Below, piece after piece: positions 33,701-41,810 of a stretch of 64,000 nt of DNA. The notes under the pieces were generated by a model. It did not search any database and was not told the DNA's origin. It saw nothing but the letters and a program-made list of their open reading frames with translations. The stretch's first letter is position 1. Each line of letters opens with the position of its first letter. Origin of the DNA: an uncultured Chloroflexota bacterium (lineage in GTDB: Bacteria; Chloroflexota; Limnocylindria; Limnocylindrales; CSP1-4); contig CAIJPD010000054.1 of assembly GCA_903822495.1 (NCBI GenBank), positions 1 through 64,000 on the forward strand, in the 5' to 3' direction. The translations under genes were made by a program, and so were the position numbers.

Positions 33701-35331
33701 GCCGCCGCCGCCGCCGTCACGTCGCGCATGGCGACGTAGCCCCCCACGCTGTGGCCGGCCACGTCGCTGAGGTCGAGGAACGCGGCGTCCAGCGTCCTGC
33801 CGTCCTGGCTCATCCGCAACGCCGCCCTGCTCTCGAAGGCCCCGAAGGCGTCGCCGTTCGTCGAGAGCGTGCGCCCGACCCCACTGGGGATCTTCGCGAC
33901 TGTCTGGTCCACGATGACCGCGCCCGGATACCCGGCCCAGGTGCCGACGAGTCTGCCGGAGGCCGTCCCGGCCTCCACCGCTGCCTGGCTCAGGCGCCGC
34001 TTGTCCAGGACGACGATGAGGTCGACGCCCAGGCTGGTGGCGGTGTTGGCCACCATGTGTTGGCCCCCGATCCCCAGGACGAGGTAGCCGATCAGCAGGC
34101 CGTTGCTGATCCACGGCCGGACGTAGCCATACGTGAACGAACCCCCGGAACCGACCTCGAGACCCCACGTGCTCATCCCGGTGCGCGCGGCATCGGCCAA
34201 CGCGTGAGGGCTGGCGGGCTCGTTCGGCGCGCGATCCTCGCCGACTCGCAGGAAGGCGGTCTGGTCGGCCTTGACCACGTCGAGCAGCGTGAGGGCGTAC
34301 CGGGACGCCAGGTCGTTGAAGACGGGGACGGTGCCGGCCCGCAGCGCCGGCAGGTCCCGGCTCGCCAGCGCGGCGCCCAGCACGGGGTCGCCCGTGATCC
34401 GGTCGGCCATCGTCGTGAGCCCATCCCGTTCGTGGTCCGCGGCTTCGTGCCACGCGCCGGCGACGACCGACCCAAACGCCACGATGTCATCGTGCGTTGC
34501 GGCGTCGGCGGCCACGGTCTGGCGCACGGACGAGGCGGCCATGCTGAGCACCACGGCGATGGTCAACGGGAGGAGGATCCAGGTCTGCAGCGTCAGGTCG
34601 TTCCTGGACCTGCGCCGGTTGCGCCGGCGGAGGAGGACGGCAACGGCGGCCGCGGCCAGGAGGAAGCCCAACGCGACGCGCAACGGCGGGAGGCGCGCGG
34701 CGTCCGCCTGCGCCTGAGCGTCGTCGGCGTTGGCGGCAACACCCACGACCAGGACCACGCCCGTGCCGTCCTGGCCCAGGACGGGTGCCAGGCCCGAGAG
34801 GAGCCTCTCGGACCCGTTCACATAGGGCCCAACCGTGACGGCCCGATGACTGTCGAACGCAGCGAGCACCTCGGCTGGGGCTTGCTGGTAGACCGTGCCG
34901 GGCGGGCTGGCCAGCGGATCGTCGATCGCCCAGGTCGCCGGACCCAGGAGCAGCGTCCCGTCGCGCCGAGCGACGCTCCAGGCGCCCCGGGCGTTCGAGT
35001 TGGAGGCGGCGTTGGCCAGCCGGTCCCGGATGATCTCGTACGCCGCCGTGCCCCGGTCCTCGGCGGTGAAGCCCAGCTGCCCGACAAGATCGGCATCCAT
35101 CAGTCGGGCGATCTCGGACGCCTCGATGGCCAGGGACGCCCGCAGCCTGGTGTTGACCGAGGCTGCTTCCTGATCGCCGGCCCAGATGCCCAGGGCGAGC
35201 AGTGGGACGATCACGACCGGGGACCACGCGAGCCAGCGCAGGTCGCGCGGCGTCAGGGAGCGCCTGAGGCGCCCCGCCACGTCCCGGGCGATCGCCGCCG
35301 GGCGTGAAGGGTTGCCGCTCCAGTTCCCCAT
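30748..35331 (-). CDS. Hybrid sensor histidine kinase with two receivers and HPt
   Basis: A 1527-residue membrane kinase. Order: one membrane helix (about 33-50), a short extracytoplasmic domain, two helices (about 215-233 and 248-268), a second large extracytoplasmic sensor of about 280 residues, a fourth helix (about 555-575), two PAS domains (about 590-715 and 720-850), HisKA with His880 ([10 protein letters not shown]), HATPase ([21 protein letters not shown]), receiver 1 with Asp1170, receiver 2 with Asp1318 and an HPt domain with His1461 ([14 protein letters not shown]). The layout is BarA-like and suits a multistep phosphorelay to the two regulators encoded downstream. The paired extracytoplasmic sensors are unusual. 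Confidence 0.93.
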   Translation of the reverse strand: MGNWSGNPSRPAAIARDVAGRLRRSLTPRDLRWLAWSPVVIVPLLALGIWAGDQEAASVNTRLRASLAIEASEIARLMDADLVGQLGFTAEDRGTAAYEIIRDRLANAASNSNARGAWSVARRDGTLLLGPATWAIDDPLASPPGTVYQQAPAEVLAAFDSHRAVTVGPYVNGSERLLSGLAPVLGQDGTGVVLVVGVAANADDAQAQADAARLPPLRVALGFLLAAAAVAVLLRRRNRRRSRNDLTLQTWILLPLTIAVVLSMAASSVRQTVAADAATHDDIVAFGSVVAGAWHEAADHERDGLTTMADRITGDPVLGAALASRDLPALRAGTVPVFNDLASRYALTLLDVVKADQTAFLRVGEDRAPNEPASPHALADAARTGMSTWGLEVGSGGSFTYGYVRPWISNGLLIGYLVLGIGGQHMVANTATSLGVDLIVVLDKRRLSQAAVEAGTASGRLVGTWAGYPGAVIVDQTVAKIPSGVGRTLSTNGDAFGAFESRAALRMSQDGRTLDAAFLDLSDVAGHSVGGYVAMRDVTAAAAAAVDARFLSFAMMAAVFGGVMLVLGSLINRAQRQLAGAFTTLRTSEESYRRQFVESGAVMLMIDALDGSIVEANAAATQFYGYSHDRLVTMRITDINRLPAEEVSRAMRAVGPHQHTFAFKHRLADGSIRDVSVASSEVHFGGRVILHSIIHDVTEQIASQALLAERTEDLRVSLTWTRAITEKALDAVVVMDPDGRVSYWNPAAERFFGYTPAEAVGLDLHELIAPARYRAAFKAGFAGFLQSGEGEVVNSVRDLEGQRRDGTEFPIQLALSAVNVEGQWFSLGIMRDVTGERATAREIRDMNDELAASNVLALEMTRRAEAANEAKSEFLANMSHEIRTPLNGVIGMTGLLLDTDLGVDQRRYAETVRTSGDSLLALLNDILDFSKMEAGKIELEMQDFDPHVLVDDLGAMLALGAHAKGLELICSVAPDVPTGLSGDAGRLRQVLLNLAGNALKFTRQGEIIVRASVDGATDDEVVVRFSIKDTGIGIAAAGQERLFRRFTQADASTTREYGGTGLGLAIVRQLVELMGGEVGVVSQPGLGSEFWFTARLGKLEERDDVRPSPAAIQGVRILVADDNATNREIVASHLASWGAALEEAPDGPGALLALHRAVRAGDPFRVVVLDMQMPGMDAADVAQAIKANPVFADTHILMMTSISAQGDARRLEQIGIGAYLVKPVRKSGLLDALSAMLSVPAPAGATRAPAGRPIVTRRGAHSVHGGTRRILVAEDNITSQQVATGILERMGLRVDSVANGAEAIRALEMLPYDLVLMDVQMPEIDGLEATRRIRDVRSAVANRMIPIIATTANAMPGDREKCLAAGMNDYITKPLSPTALAAVLERWLSGDDAVPPVEMRPAAKVEPAVFDRAGVLNRLMDDTDLARVVLQGFLGDLPRQIEALRTCLLAGDAPGVVRAAHTIQGASANVGGDALRAVALLLEEAARGGDLLAAGAALPDLEAQFGRLREAMGDLGDPLGTDPEGDA

Positions 35332-35384
35332 CCGGCGATCAACCCCTTCATGCGGCAGGCACGCTCGACTCCCACCTCGATTGT

Positions 35385-35428
35385 GGGGGTCCGGGGCGAG
35401 AGCGGACCCCCCTGCACGAGGGGGTCCG
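35385..35428. promoter_or_regulatory. Triple alternating element upstream of the hybrid kinase
   Basis: GGGGGTCCG (35385-35393), its reverse complement CGGACCCCC (35403-35411) and a second GGGGGTCCG (35420-35428) are spaced 9 and 8 bp apart. The central arm can pair with either flank, giving two mutually exclusive 9-bp hairpins 55-100 nt upstream of the kinase ATG (35331). The 289-bp gap 35332-35620 holds nothing else clear. Confidence 0.55.
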
Positions 35429-35620
35429 ACCGGGGTCCCTTCGGCGCGGGCGCGTCATCCACGTGCGCCGCGGCGGGCCACTTCCGGGACATTCGGCCCT
35501 CGCGACGCCGTCCGGCCGCCCGTGACGATGCGTGCATTCGGGCCGCGTCTGCCGGCAGGTGGGGCCCGGAGCCGGCCCCGCTGACCAGGGGAGCGGCGAT
35601 CGCTGGTGAAGGAGGTCACC

Positions 35621-35836
35621 GTGTTCCAGGCAGCGCCCCGGATCCCGTTCCGGCCCGATCATTGCCCGCAGTGCCGCTGGTACGTCGCGCGGCTTCATCG
35701 CTGCCAGGCCATCACGAGCGAGCCCACGCTGGACCTGCGGCCGCTCCTCGCGGAGTACCGCGGCCTGAGCGAGATCCCGTGCAACCAGTACGACCCGGCC
35801 GGCGAGCAGGCCTCCCCGGAGCGCGTGCTCGCCTGA
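35621..35836 (+). CDS. Small four-cysteine protein, function unknown
   Basis: A 71-residue protein with CPQC near residue 15, a third Cys in LHRCQAIT and a fourth in IPCNQYD, enough to hold a zinc or iron-sulfur site. Not recognised as a named family. GTG 35621 is chosen for AAGGAGG at 35609-35615, 5 nt upstream; a GTG at 35606 is in frame but lies before this site. It stands alone between the signalling operon and mreB. Confidence 0.55.
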   Translation: MFQAAPRIPFRPDHCPQCRWYVARLHRCQAITSEPTLDLRPLLAEYRGLSEIPCNQYDPAGEQASPERVLA

Positions 35837-36180
35837 CATGACCGGCCGGCCATCGCCGGCTGCGCCGCCCGCCTGAGACGTCGCCCGCAACGGTCGAACG
35901 ACCACCCGCCGGCGTCCGGGACCACCCGACGTTGCGCGCCCACCGGCCCGGGCTCCCCATCGCCGGTCCGGTCGCCCGTCACCCGGGCCCGTGACCGGGC
36001 GTCTCACGCGTGACGGTCGCCGATGCGCCACGCCTCGGGGCGCCGCTCGGGGCCACGCCCCGGGGCCCGCGTATACTGGCCCAGCCCTGACAGACCATCC
36101 GTCCCCAGGTTGACCACCCACCGACCCGGGGATTCCCGCCGCGACCGGCCTGCCGGCACCCGAAGGACCCACTCCCCAGC
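35837..36180 (+). promoter_or_regulatory. 344-bp gap with the mreB promoter region
   Basis: A 6-bp GCCGGC hairpin (35845-35860, loop CATC) follows the small Cys protein and may end its transcript. Further on, CGGGGC/GCCCCG (36048-36062) and then the -10 TATACT at 36072-36077 precede a leader of about 97 nt to the mreB ATG. Nothing else was seen. Confidence 0.5.
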
Positions 36181-37233
36181 ATGCTCGACCGGATCATCGG
36201 CCTCTTCTCCCGCGACATCGGGATCGATCTCGGGACAGCCAACACGCTGGTCCACGTGCGAGACCGCGGGATCGTCATGAGCGAGCCGTCCGTCGTCGCG
36301 ATCGACGCCAAGACCAGGCGCGTGCTGGCCATCGGCGCCGAGGCCAAGCGGATGGTGGGCCGCACGCCCGCCAACATCATCGCCATTCGGCCGCTCCGGG
36401 ACGGCGTCATCAGCGACTTCGACGTCACCGAGCAGATGATCAAGTACTTCGTGGACAAGGTCCACGACCGCATGGGCATGATCCACCGGCCCCGCATGCT
36501 GCTGGGCGTTCCCTCCGGCGTCACCGAGGTGGAGAAGCGCGCGGTCCGCGACGCGGCCCTCAACGCCGGCGCCCGCTGGGCCGCCCTGATCGAGGAGCCC
36601 ATGGCCGCGGCGATCGGTGCCGGCCTCCCCGTCAGCGAGCCGTCGGGTTCGCTCATCGTCGACATCGGCGGCGGGACCACGGAGGTCGCGGTCATCAGCC
36701 TCGGCGGCATCGTCGTGAGCCGGAGCATCCGGATCGGCGGCGACGAGATGGACGTGGACATCGTCACGTTCGCCCGGCGCGAGTACAACCTGCTCCTGGG
36801 GGAGCGCACCGCCGAGGACATCAAGATCGCGGTGGGCTCCGCCTACCCGGGCGAGTGGGACGTCCAGCGGGTGACGCTCCGCGGCCGGGACCTGCTGACC
36901 GGGCTGCCCCGGAGCGTCGAGGTGGGTGCCGACCAGATCCGCGAGGCGATCGAGCCGTCCGTCGCGCAGATCGTCGAGACCATCAAGGACACCATCGAGG
37001 AGACGCCCCCGGAGCTGGTCGCCGACATCATGGACCAGGGCATCGTGCTGGCCGGCGGCGGCGCCCTCCTCGCCGGGCTGGATCGCCGCGTCGCCGAGGC
37101 AACCCAGATGCCGGTCCACATCGCCGACGACCCGCTGACCTGCGTCGCCCGGGGCACCGGCGTGGTGCTCCAGGAGCTGACCCTGATGCAGCGTGTCCTG
37201 GTCGCCGACACCTACTCGCGGCCGCCGTCCTGA
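36181..37233 (+). CDS. mreB: Rod shape-determining protein MreB
   Basis: A 350-residue bacterial actin. The phosphate-1 loop DIGIDLGTANTLVHV, the second phosphate loop VDIGGGTTEVAVIS, the adenosine motif GIVLAGGGALLAGLD and the N-terminal amphipathic stretch (MLDRIIGLFSRD) for membrane binding are all present. It forms filaments that guide side-wall peptidoglycan synthesis, so a rod-shaped cell is likely. mreC follows after 13 bp. Confidence 0.97.
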   Translation: MLDRIIGLFSRDIGIDLGTANTLVHVRDRGIVMSEPSVVAIDAKTRRVLAIGAEAKRMVGRTPANIIAIRPLRDGVISDFDVTEQMIKYFVDKVHDRMGMIHRPRMLLGVPSGVTEVEKRAVRDAALNAGARWAALIEEPMAAAIGAGLPVSEPSGSLIVDIGGGTTEVAVISLGGIVVSRSIRIGGDEMDVDIVTFARREYNLLLGERTAEDIKIAVGSAYPGEWDVQRVTLRGRDLLTGLPRSVEVGADQIREAIEPSVAQIVETIKDTIEETPPELVADIMDQGIVLAGGGALLAGLDRRVAEATQMPVHIADDPLTCVARGTGVVLQELTLMQRVLVADTYSRPPS

Positions 37234-37246
37234 TCGCGGCCAGCCT

Positions 37247-38242
37247 GTGACCGGTCTCCTCGCCACCCGAACCGCCCGCCGAAGCGTGTTGATCTACGCC
37301 GTCCTGATCGTCGTCAGCCTCCTGATGATGGCGTTCTCCGGGAGCCCGGGCGCGGCGGAGATCCAGCGCGGCATCGGCTTCGTCCTCCGCCCGGTCCAGG
37401 GCGCGCTGGACGCCGCCGGCCGGCAGGTGGCCTCCGTCGTGGATGCCGTCCAGGAGATCGATCGGCTGCGCACTGACAACCGGGCCCTGCGCGACGAGAA
37501 CGATCGGCTCGCCAATGAGAACCGGGCGGCCGTGGAGGTGCAGCGCCAGCTGGAGATCACCACCGGCCTGCTCCAGATCCAGAATGCCCTGAGCTACAAG
37601 ACGGTCGCGGCGACGGTCATCGCCCGCGAATCCTCGGAGTTCCGGCGCCTGGTCACCATCGACCAGGGCACCGCCAAGGGGATCGTCGTGGGCAATGTCG
37701 TCATCGCCGACGGCGGGGCGCTGGCCGGCCGCGTCGTGGAGGTCGGCTCCAACTTTGCCCGCGTCCAGCTCCTCACCGACACCGGGTCGACCGTCATCGG
37801 GCAGCTCACCACGTCAGCAGGGACCGGCGAGGTGATCGGGCAGCTGCAGGGCGTCCTGGTGATGGGCAAGGTGGACGCGGCCGTCCGGGTCCAACTGGGC
37901 GAGGAGGTCGTGACCGCGGGGCTGGAGCTGAAGAACGGGCTGCGCTCCCCGTACCCCAAGGGGCTCCTGATCGGCCAGGTGGTCGACGTCACCCGCGATG
38001 CCAACGAAGTGGTCCAGACCACCTTCGTGCAGCCGGCCGCCAACCTCGACCGGCTGGAGTACGTGCTGGTCATCGTCGACTACGTGGGCGGGCTGCCGAC
38101 CAACGAGCAGGCGCCGTCGGAGTGCTCGCCGTCGACCGGGGGGACCCTCACGGACCAGGAGCAACCCTGCTTCACCACCCCCGCCTCGCCGTCGCCGCGC
38201 GTGACCGTTCGGCCCAGCGTGAAGCCGGCGCCCACCAAGTGA
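37247..38242 (+). CDS. mreC: Rod shape-determining protein MreC
   Basis: A 331-residue bitopic protein: one membrane helix (SVLIYAVLIVVSLLMMAFS), a coiled coil (IDRLRTDNRALRDENDRLANE), then the beta-barrel core (VVIADGGALAGRVVEVG ... LIGQVVDVTRDANEV) usual for MreC. The Pro/Thr/Ser-rich tail is an addition. It links MreB to the elongation synthases outside the membrane. GTG 37247 fits the expected short cytoplasmic start. No mreD, rodA or pbp2 follows; the next gene is rfbA with its own promoter. Confidence 0.93.
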   Translation: MTGLLATRTARRSVLIYAVLIVVSLLMMAFSGSPGAAEIQRGIGFVLRPVQGALDAAGRQVASVVDAVQEIDRLRTDNRALRDENDRLANENRAAVEVQRQLEITTGLLQIQNALSYKTVAATVIARESSEFRRLVTIDQGTAKGIVVGNVVIADGGALAGRVVEVGSNFARVQLLTDTGSTVIGQLTTSAGTGEVIGQLQGVLVMGKVDAAVRVQLGEEVVTAGLELKNGLRSPYPKGLLIGQVVDVTRDANEVVQTTFVQPAANLDRLEYVLVIVDYVGGLPTNEQAPSECSPSTGGTLTDQEQPCFTTPASPSPRVTVRPSVKPAPTK

Positions 38243-38250
38243 CCGCTTGG

Positions 38251-38256
38251 TACCCT
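38251..38256 (+). promoter_or_regulatory. -10 element TACCCT of a leaderless promoter (rfbA)
   Basis: TACCCT ends 8 nt before ATG 38265. It separates the dTDP-rhamnose operon from mreBC. Confidence 0.5.
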
Positions 38257-38264
38257 GTACGGCC

Positions 38265-39026
38265 ATGAAAGGCATCGTCCTCGCCGGCGGCACGGCCACG
38301 CGCCTGTTCCCGCTGACCCTCGTCACCAACAAGCACCTGCTGCCGATCTACGACCGGCCGATGATCTACTACCCCATCGAGACGCTCGCCGGGATGGGCA
38401 TCCGCGAGGTGATGGTGATCGTCGGCGGCAAGAGCGTCGGCGATGTCGTCGAGCTGCTCGCCGATGGCTCGCACTTCGGTCTCGACCTGACGTATCGCTA
38501 CCAGCGCGGGGCGTTGGGGATTGCCCACGCCATCGGGCTGGCGCGTGACTTCGTCGGTGACGACGCCTTCTGCTGCGTGCTCGGCGACAACATCCTGCGG
38601 GGGCCGGCGCTCGCGCCGCTCGCCCGGGAGTTTGAGGCCGGACCGTGGGGCGCGGGCTCCATGCTCTACCGGGTGCCGGATCCGGAGCGCTTCGGGGTGG
38701 CGGAGCTGGACGCCCAGGGCAACGTGCTCGGCTTCGAGGAGAAGCCCAAGGTCCCCAAGAGCAACCTGATCCCCATCGGGGTCTACTTCCTGCGCCCGGA
38801 TGCCTTCGGCGTCATCGAGCAGCTGGTCCCATCGGGGCGCGGCGAGTTCGAGATCACGGACGTCCTGAACCACTACATCCCCGACGGGGGGCTGTTCGCG
38901 CGCGAGTTCCAGGGCGAGTGGGCGGACGCCGGGACGGTGCCCTCGCTGCTGCGGGCCGCGGAGCTGGCGGCTGCGGACGACGCCGCGGGCCGACTGACGC
39001 CGCCCATCATCCGGCCGGTCGGCTGA
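38265..39026 (+). CDS. rfbA: Glucose-1-phosphate thymidylyltransferase
   Basis: Makes dTDP-glucose from dTTP and glucose 1-phosphate, first step to dTDP-L-rhamnose. The 253-residue protein has the nucleotide loop LAGGTATRLFPLT (the short-type variant of GGSGTRL), NKHLLPIYDRPMIYYPIE, the metal Asp in VLGDNILRG and FEEKPKVPKSN. It is shorter than the E. coli enzyme because it lacks the allosteric C-terminal extension. The next gene starts 4 bp later. Confidence 0.95.
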   Translation: MKGIVLAGGTATRLFPLTLVTNKHLLPIYDRPMIYYPIETLAGMGIREVMVIVGGKSVGDVVELLADGSHFGLDLTYRYQRGALGIAHAIGLARDFVGDDAFCCVLGDNILRGPALAPLAREFEAGPWGAGSMLYRVPDPERFGVAELDAQGNVLGFEEKPKVPKSNLIPIGVYFLRPDAFGVIEQLVPSGRGEFEITDVLNHYIPDGGLFAREFQGEWADAGTVPSLLRAAELAAADDAAGRLTPPIIRPVG

Positions 39027-39030
39027 CCCA

Positions 39031-40128
39031 ATGACAGCCGCCACGCCCCACGTCCCGGCCGGGACGCACCTCCTCGTGACCGGCGGCGCCGGGTTCATCG
39101 GCTCGTGCTACGTCCGCGACGTGCTGGCGCGCCGCGATGGCACCCGGATCACGGTCCTCGACAAGCTCACCTACGCCGGGAACGAAGCCAACCTCGCCCC
39201 GCTGCTGGCCGACGCGGAGCAGGCCGCGCGCCTCGTCTTCGTGCGCGGCGACATCGCTGACCCCGCGGTGGTGGGGCCGCTGGTGGCCGAGGTGGATGCG
39301 GTCCTCAACTTCGCGGCCGAATCGCACGTGGATCGATCGATCCTGGACCCGGAGGCATTCCTGCGGACCGGGGTGATCGGGGTGCATGTGCTCCTGGAGG
39401 CCATCCGCCGCGAGGCCGCCCGGGCCGCCGCCGGCGAACGCGCCCGGGCGCCGCGCTTCCTCCAGGTGTCCACCGACGAGGTGTACGGCTCGGTGGAGTC
39501 AGGGCACTCGCTGGAGGGCGACCGGCTGGAGCCCAGGTCGCCGTACTCGGCCGCCAAGGCCGCCGGCGAGCTGCTGGTCCAGTCGTACTTCGTGACCTAC
39601 GGGCTGGACGTGGTCATGACCCGCGGCTCCAACACCTACGGGCCCTACCAGCACCCCGAGAAGCTGATCCCGCTCTTCGTCACCAACGCCATCGACGACC
39701 TCGCCCTCCCGCTCTACGGGGACGGCATGCAGCGCCGCGACTGGCTGTACGTCTCCGACCACGCCGGCGCCATCGACTTCGTGCTCCGGCACGGCGAGCC
39801 GGGCGCCGTGTACAACGTCCCGGGCTCGCAGGAGCTGCCCAACCGCACCGTCGTGGAGCGGCTGCTGGGCCAGCTGGAGAAGCCCTGGTCGCTGGTCCGG
39901 CGCGTCGAGGATCGGCCGGGTCACGACCGCCGCTACGCGATGAATGGCGACCGCCTGGGGGCCCTGGGCTGGTCCAACCGGGTGGGCTTCGACGAGGGCA
40001 TCGCGGCGACCGTGGACTGGTTCCTGGCCAACGAGGCCTGGTGGCGGGCCGTCAAGTCCGGTGACTGGGATGCCTATTACGGGCGCCAGTACGGGGCGCG
40101 GCTGGCAGGCTCCACCGAGGCGCTCTGA
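39031..40128 (+). CDS. rfbB: dTDP-glucose 4,6-dehydratase
   Basis: Second enzyme of dTDP-L-rhamnose synthesis, an extended short-chain dehydrogenase of 365 residues. Visible: GGAGFIGS NAD loop, FAAESHVDRSI, the STDEVYGSVE active-site strand (Thr-Asp-Glu), catalytic YSAAK, and RGSNTYGPYQHPEKLIP. All three catalytic groups are intact. The next gene starts 1 bp after the stop. Confidence 0.95.
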   Translation: MTAATPHVPAGTHLLVTGGAGFIGSCYVRDVLARRDGTRITVLDKLTYAGNEANLAPLLADAEQAARLVFVRGDIADPAVVGPLVAEVDAVLNFAAESHVDRSILDPEAFLRTGVIGVHVLLEAIRREAARAAAGERARAPRFLQVSTDEVYGSVESGHSLEGDRLEPRSPYSAAKAAGELLVQSYFVTYGLDVVMTRGSNTYGPYQHPEKLIPLFVTNAIDDLALPLYGDGMQRRDWLYVSDHAGAIDFVLRHGEPGAVYNVPGSQELPNRTVVERLLGQLEKPWSLVRRVEDRPGHDRRYAMNGDRLGALGWSNRVGFDEGIAATVDWFLANEAWWRAVKSGDWDAYYGRQYGARLAGSTEAL

Positions 40129-40129
40129 C

Positions 40130-41047
40130 GTGCGTGTCGCGGTCAGCGGCTCCGCCGGCCGGCTGGGCCGGGCGATGCTCAGGGCGCTGGAAGACGCGCC
40201 GTACACGGGCCCGTTCGGCCCGATCGGCTGGGGCCGGGACCGACTGGACCTCGATCGGCCCGAGGCCGTCGGCCGCCTGCTCGACACCGACCGGGTGGAG
40301 CTGCTCGTCCACGCGGCGGCCTGGACCGACGTCGACGGCTGCGCCCGGGATCCCCAGCTGGCGATGCGCCGAAACGGCCTGGCGACGGGCGTGATCGCCG
40401 CGGCCTGCGCCGAACGGGGGATCGACCTGGTGCTGGTCTCCACCAACGAAGTCTTCGACGGGCGACGGGCCGACGGGCTGGCCTATGGGCCGGCCGACGT
40501 GACCGGGCCCGTGAACGCGTACGGGGCGTCCAAGCTGGCGGGGGAGCGGGCGGCCCTCGAGGCCTGCGCGGCGGCCCCGGCTCCGGGTCGGCTGGGGATC
40601 GTGCGGACGGCCTGGCTGTTCGGCCCACCCGGCAATGACTTCCCGGCCAAGATCCTGGCCGCCGCCGACCGGGCCCGGGCCGCGGGCACGGCCCTGCGGG
40701 TCGTCGCGGACGAGGTCGGCAACCCCACCTACACCCCCGACCTGGCCGAGGGGATCGCCGAGCTGATCGGATCCGGCGACGTCTCCGGCATGCATCACGT
40801 CGTCAATGCCGGCTGGGTGTCACGGGCCGGCTGGGCGCGCGAGCTGCTCCGGCAGGCGGGGCTACCCGTCCCCATTGATGAGATCCGTGCGGCGGACTGG
40901 GAGCGCGCGTCGACGCCACCGCTGTGGGCCGCGCTGCAGCCCACCGCGCTGCCCTCCGGCGAAGCGCTCCGCTCATGGGAGCTGGCGCTCGCCGACTACC
41001 TGCCGGCCCTGCTCCGGTCACGCGCACCGGCAAGGGCGACCCGATGA
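40130..41047 (+). CDS. rfbD: dTDP-4-dehydrorhamnose reductase
   Basis: A 305-residue RmlD-like reductase that completes dTDP-L-rhamnose. It has the NADPH loop SGSAGRLG, VELLVHAAAWTDVDGCARDP, STNEVFDG, catalytic YGASK in NAYGASKLAGE, and VRTAWLFGPPGNDF. Its start is GTG 40130, and its stop overlaps rfbC by 4 bp. Confidence 0.94.
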   Translation: MRVAVSGSAGRLGRAMLRALEDAPYTGPFGPIGWGRDRLDLDRPEAVGRLLDTDRVELLVHAAAWTDVDGCARDPQLAMRRNGLATGVIAAACAERGIDLVLVSTNEVFDGRRADGLAYGPADVTGPVNAYGASKLAGERAALEACAAAPAPGRLGIVRTAWLFGPPGNDFPAKILAAADRARAAGTALRVVADEVGNPTYTPDLAEGIAELIGSGDVSGMHHVVNAGWVSRAGWARELLRQAGLPVPIDEIRAADWERASTPPLWAALQPTALPSGEALRSWELALADYLPALLRSRAPARATR

Positions 41048-41658
41048 GCGCCGACGAGCCGGGGCTGCCGGCCCGTGTCGTCGATCGGCCGTTCACCCTG
41101 CCGGGGGTGACCGGCGGGACCCTGGTGCGCCATGCCGATTCGCGGGGCGCGTTCCGGGAGGTCTGGCGGGCCGGCACGTTCCAGGCCATCCCGCCGGCCG
41201 ATGCCGGGTTGCCGCCCGGCGTCGAGGCCCACTTCGTCCAGGCCAACCTGTCCACCTCCGCCGCGGGGGTCCTGCGGGGCCTGCACTACCACCGTCGCCA
41301 GCTGGACTACTGGACCGTCCTGTCCGGGACGGCCGTGGTCGCCCTGGTGGACGTCCGCCCGCCCATCGCGGGCGTGGGCTCAGCGGTGGTGGAGCTCCGG
41401 ACGCTGGAGGCGGACGACTGGGTGGTGATCCCGACCGGCGTGGCCCACGGGTTCCTCGCCATGACCCCCATCGACCTGCTCTACCTCGTCACCAACGAGT
41501 ACGACGGGACCGACGAGCTGGGCTTCGCCTGGGATGACGCGGCGGTGGGGGTGCCCTGGCCGGCAGTCCCCGGCACGCCTGACGGGCAGCCGATCCTGTC
41601 CGACCGGGACCGGTCCAACCCCACGCTGGCCGACCTGGTGGCACGCCTGCGCGGCTGA
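41044..41658 (+). CDS. rfbC: dTDP-4-dehydrorhamnose 3,5-epimerase-like protein
   Basis: A 204-residue cupin of the RmlC family. The [15 protein letters not shown] start, VLRGLHYH with the catalytic His, and [12 protein letters not shown] fit the family. The usual RGLHxQ reads RGLHYH, and the C-terminal half is divergent, so exact stereochemistry is inferred from the complete rfbABDC operon context. About 150 bp of non-coding DNA follows. Confidence 0.88.
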   Translation: MSADEPGLPARVVDRPFTLPGVTGGTLVRHADSRGAFREVWRAGTFQAIPPADAGLPPGVEAHFVQANLSTSAAGVLRGLHYHRRQLDYWTVLSGTAVVALVDVRPPIAGVGSAVVELRTLEADDWVVIPTGVAHGFLAMTPIDLLYLVTNEYDGTDELGFAWDDAAVGVPWPAVPGTPDGQPILSDRDRSNPTLADLVARLRG

Positions 41659-41777
41659 CGCGCGTCGTCGCGGCGGCCGGAGACCGGCGGGACCATCTGC
41701 TCACGGCCCGCGGGACCATCCCGCGATGGTGCGCGGCGGCTCCGATGCCGTTCACTGTCGAGGGTGCATCGGCGGGC

Positions 41778-41783
41778 TACGCT
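41778..41783 (+). promoter_or_regulatory. -10 element TACGCT of the secreted-protein gene
   Basis: TACGCT gives a leader of about 20 nt that includes GGAGGA (41801-41806) 4 nt before TTG 41811. Confidence 0.45.
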
Positions 41784-41810
41784 TCGCCTGCACAGAACAG
41801 GGAGGACCCG

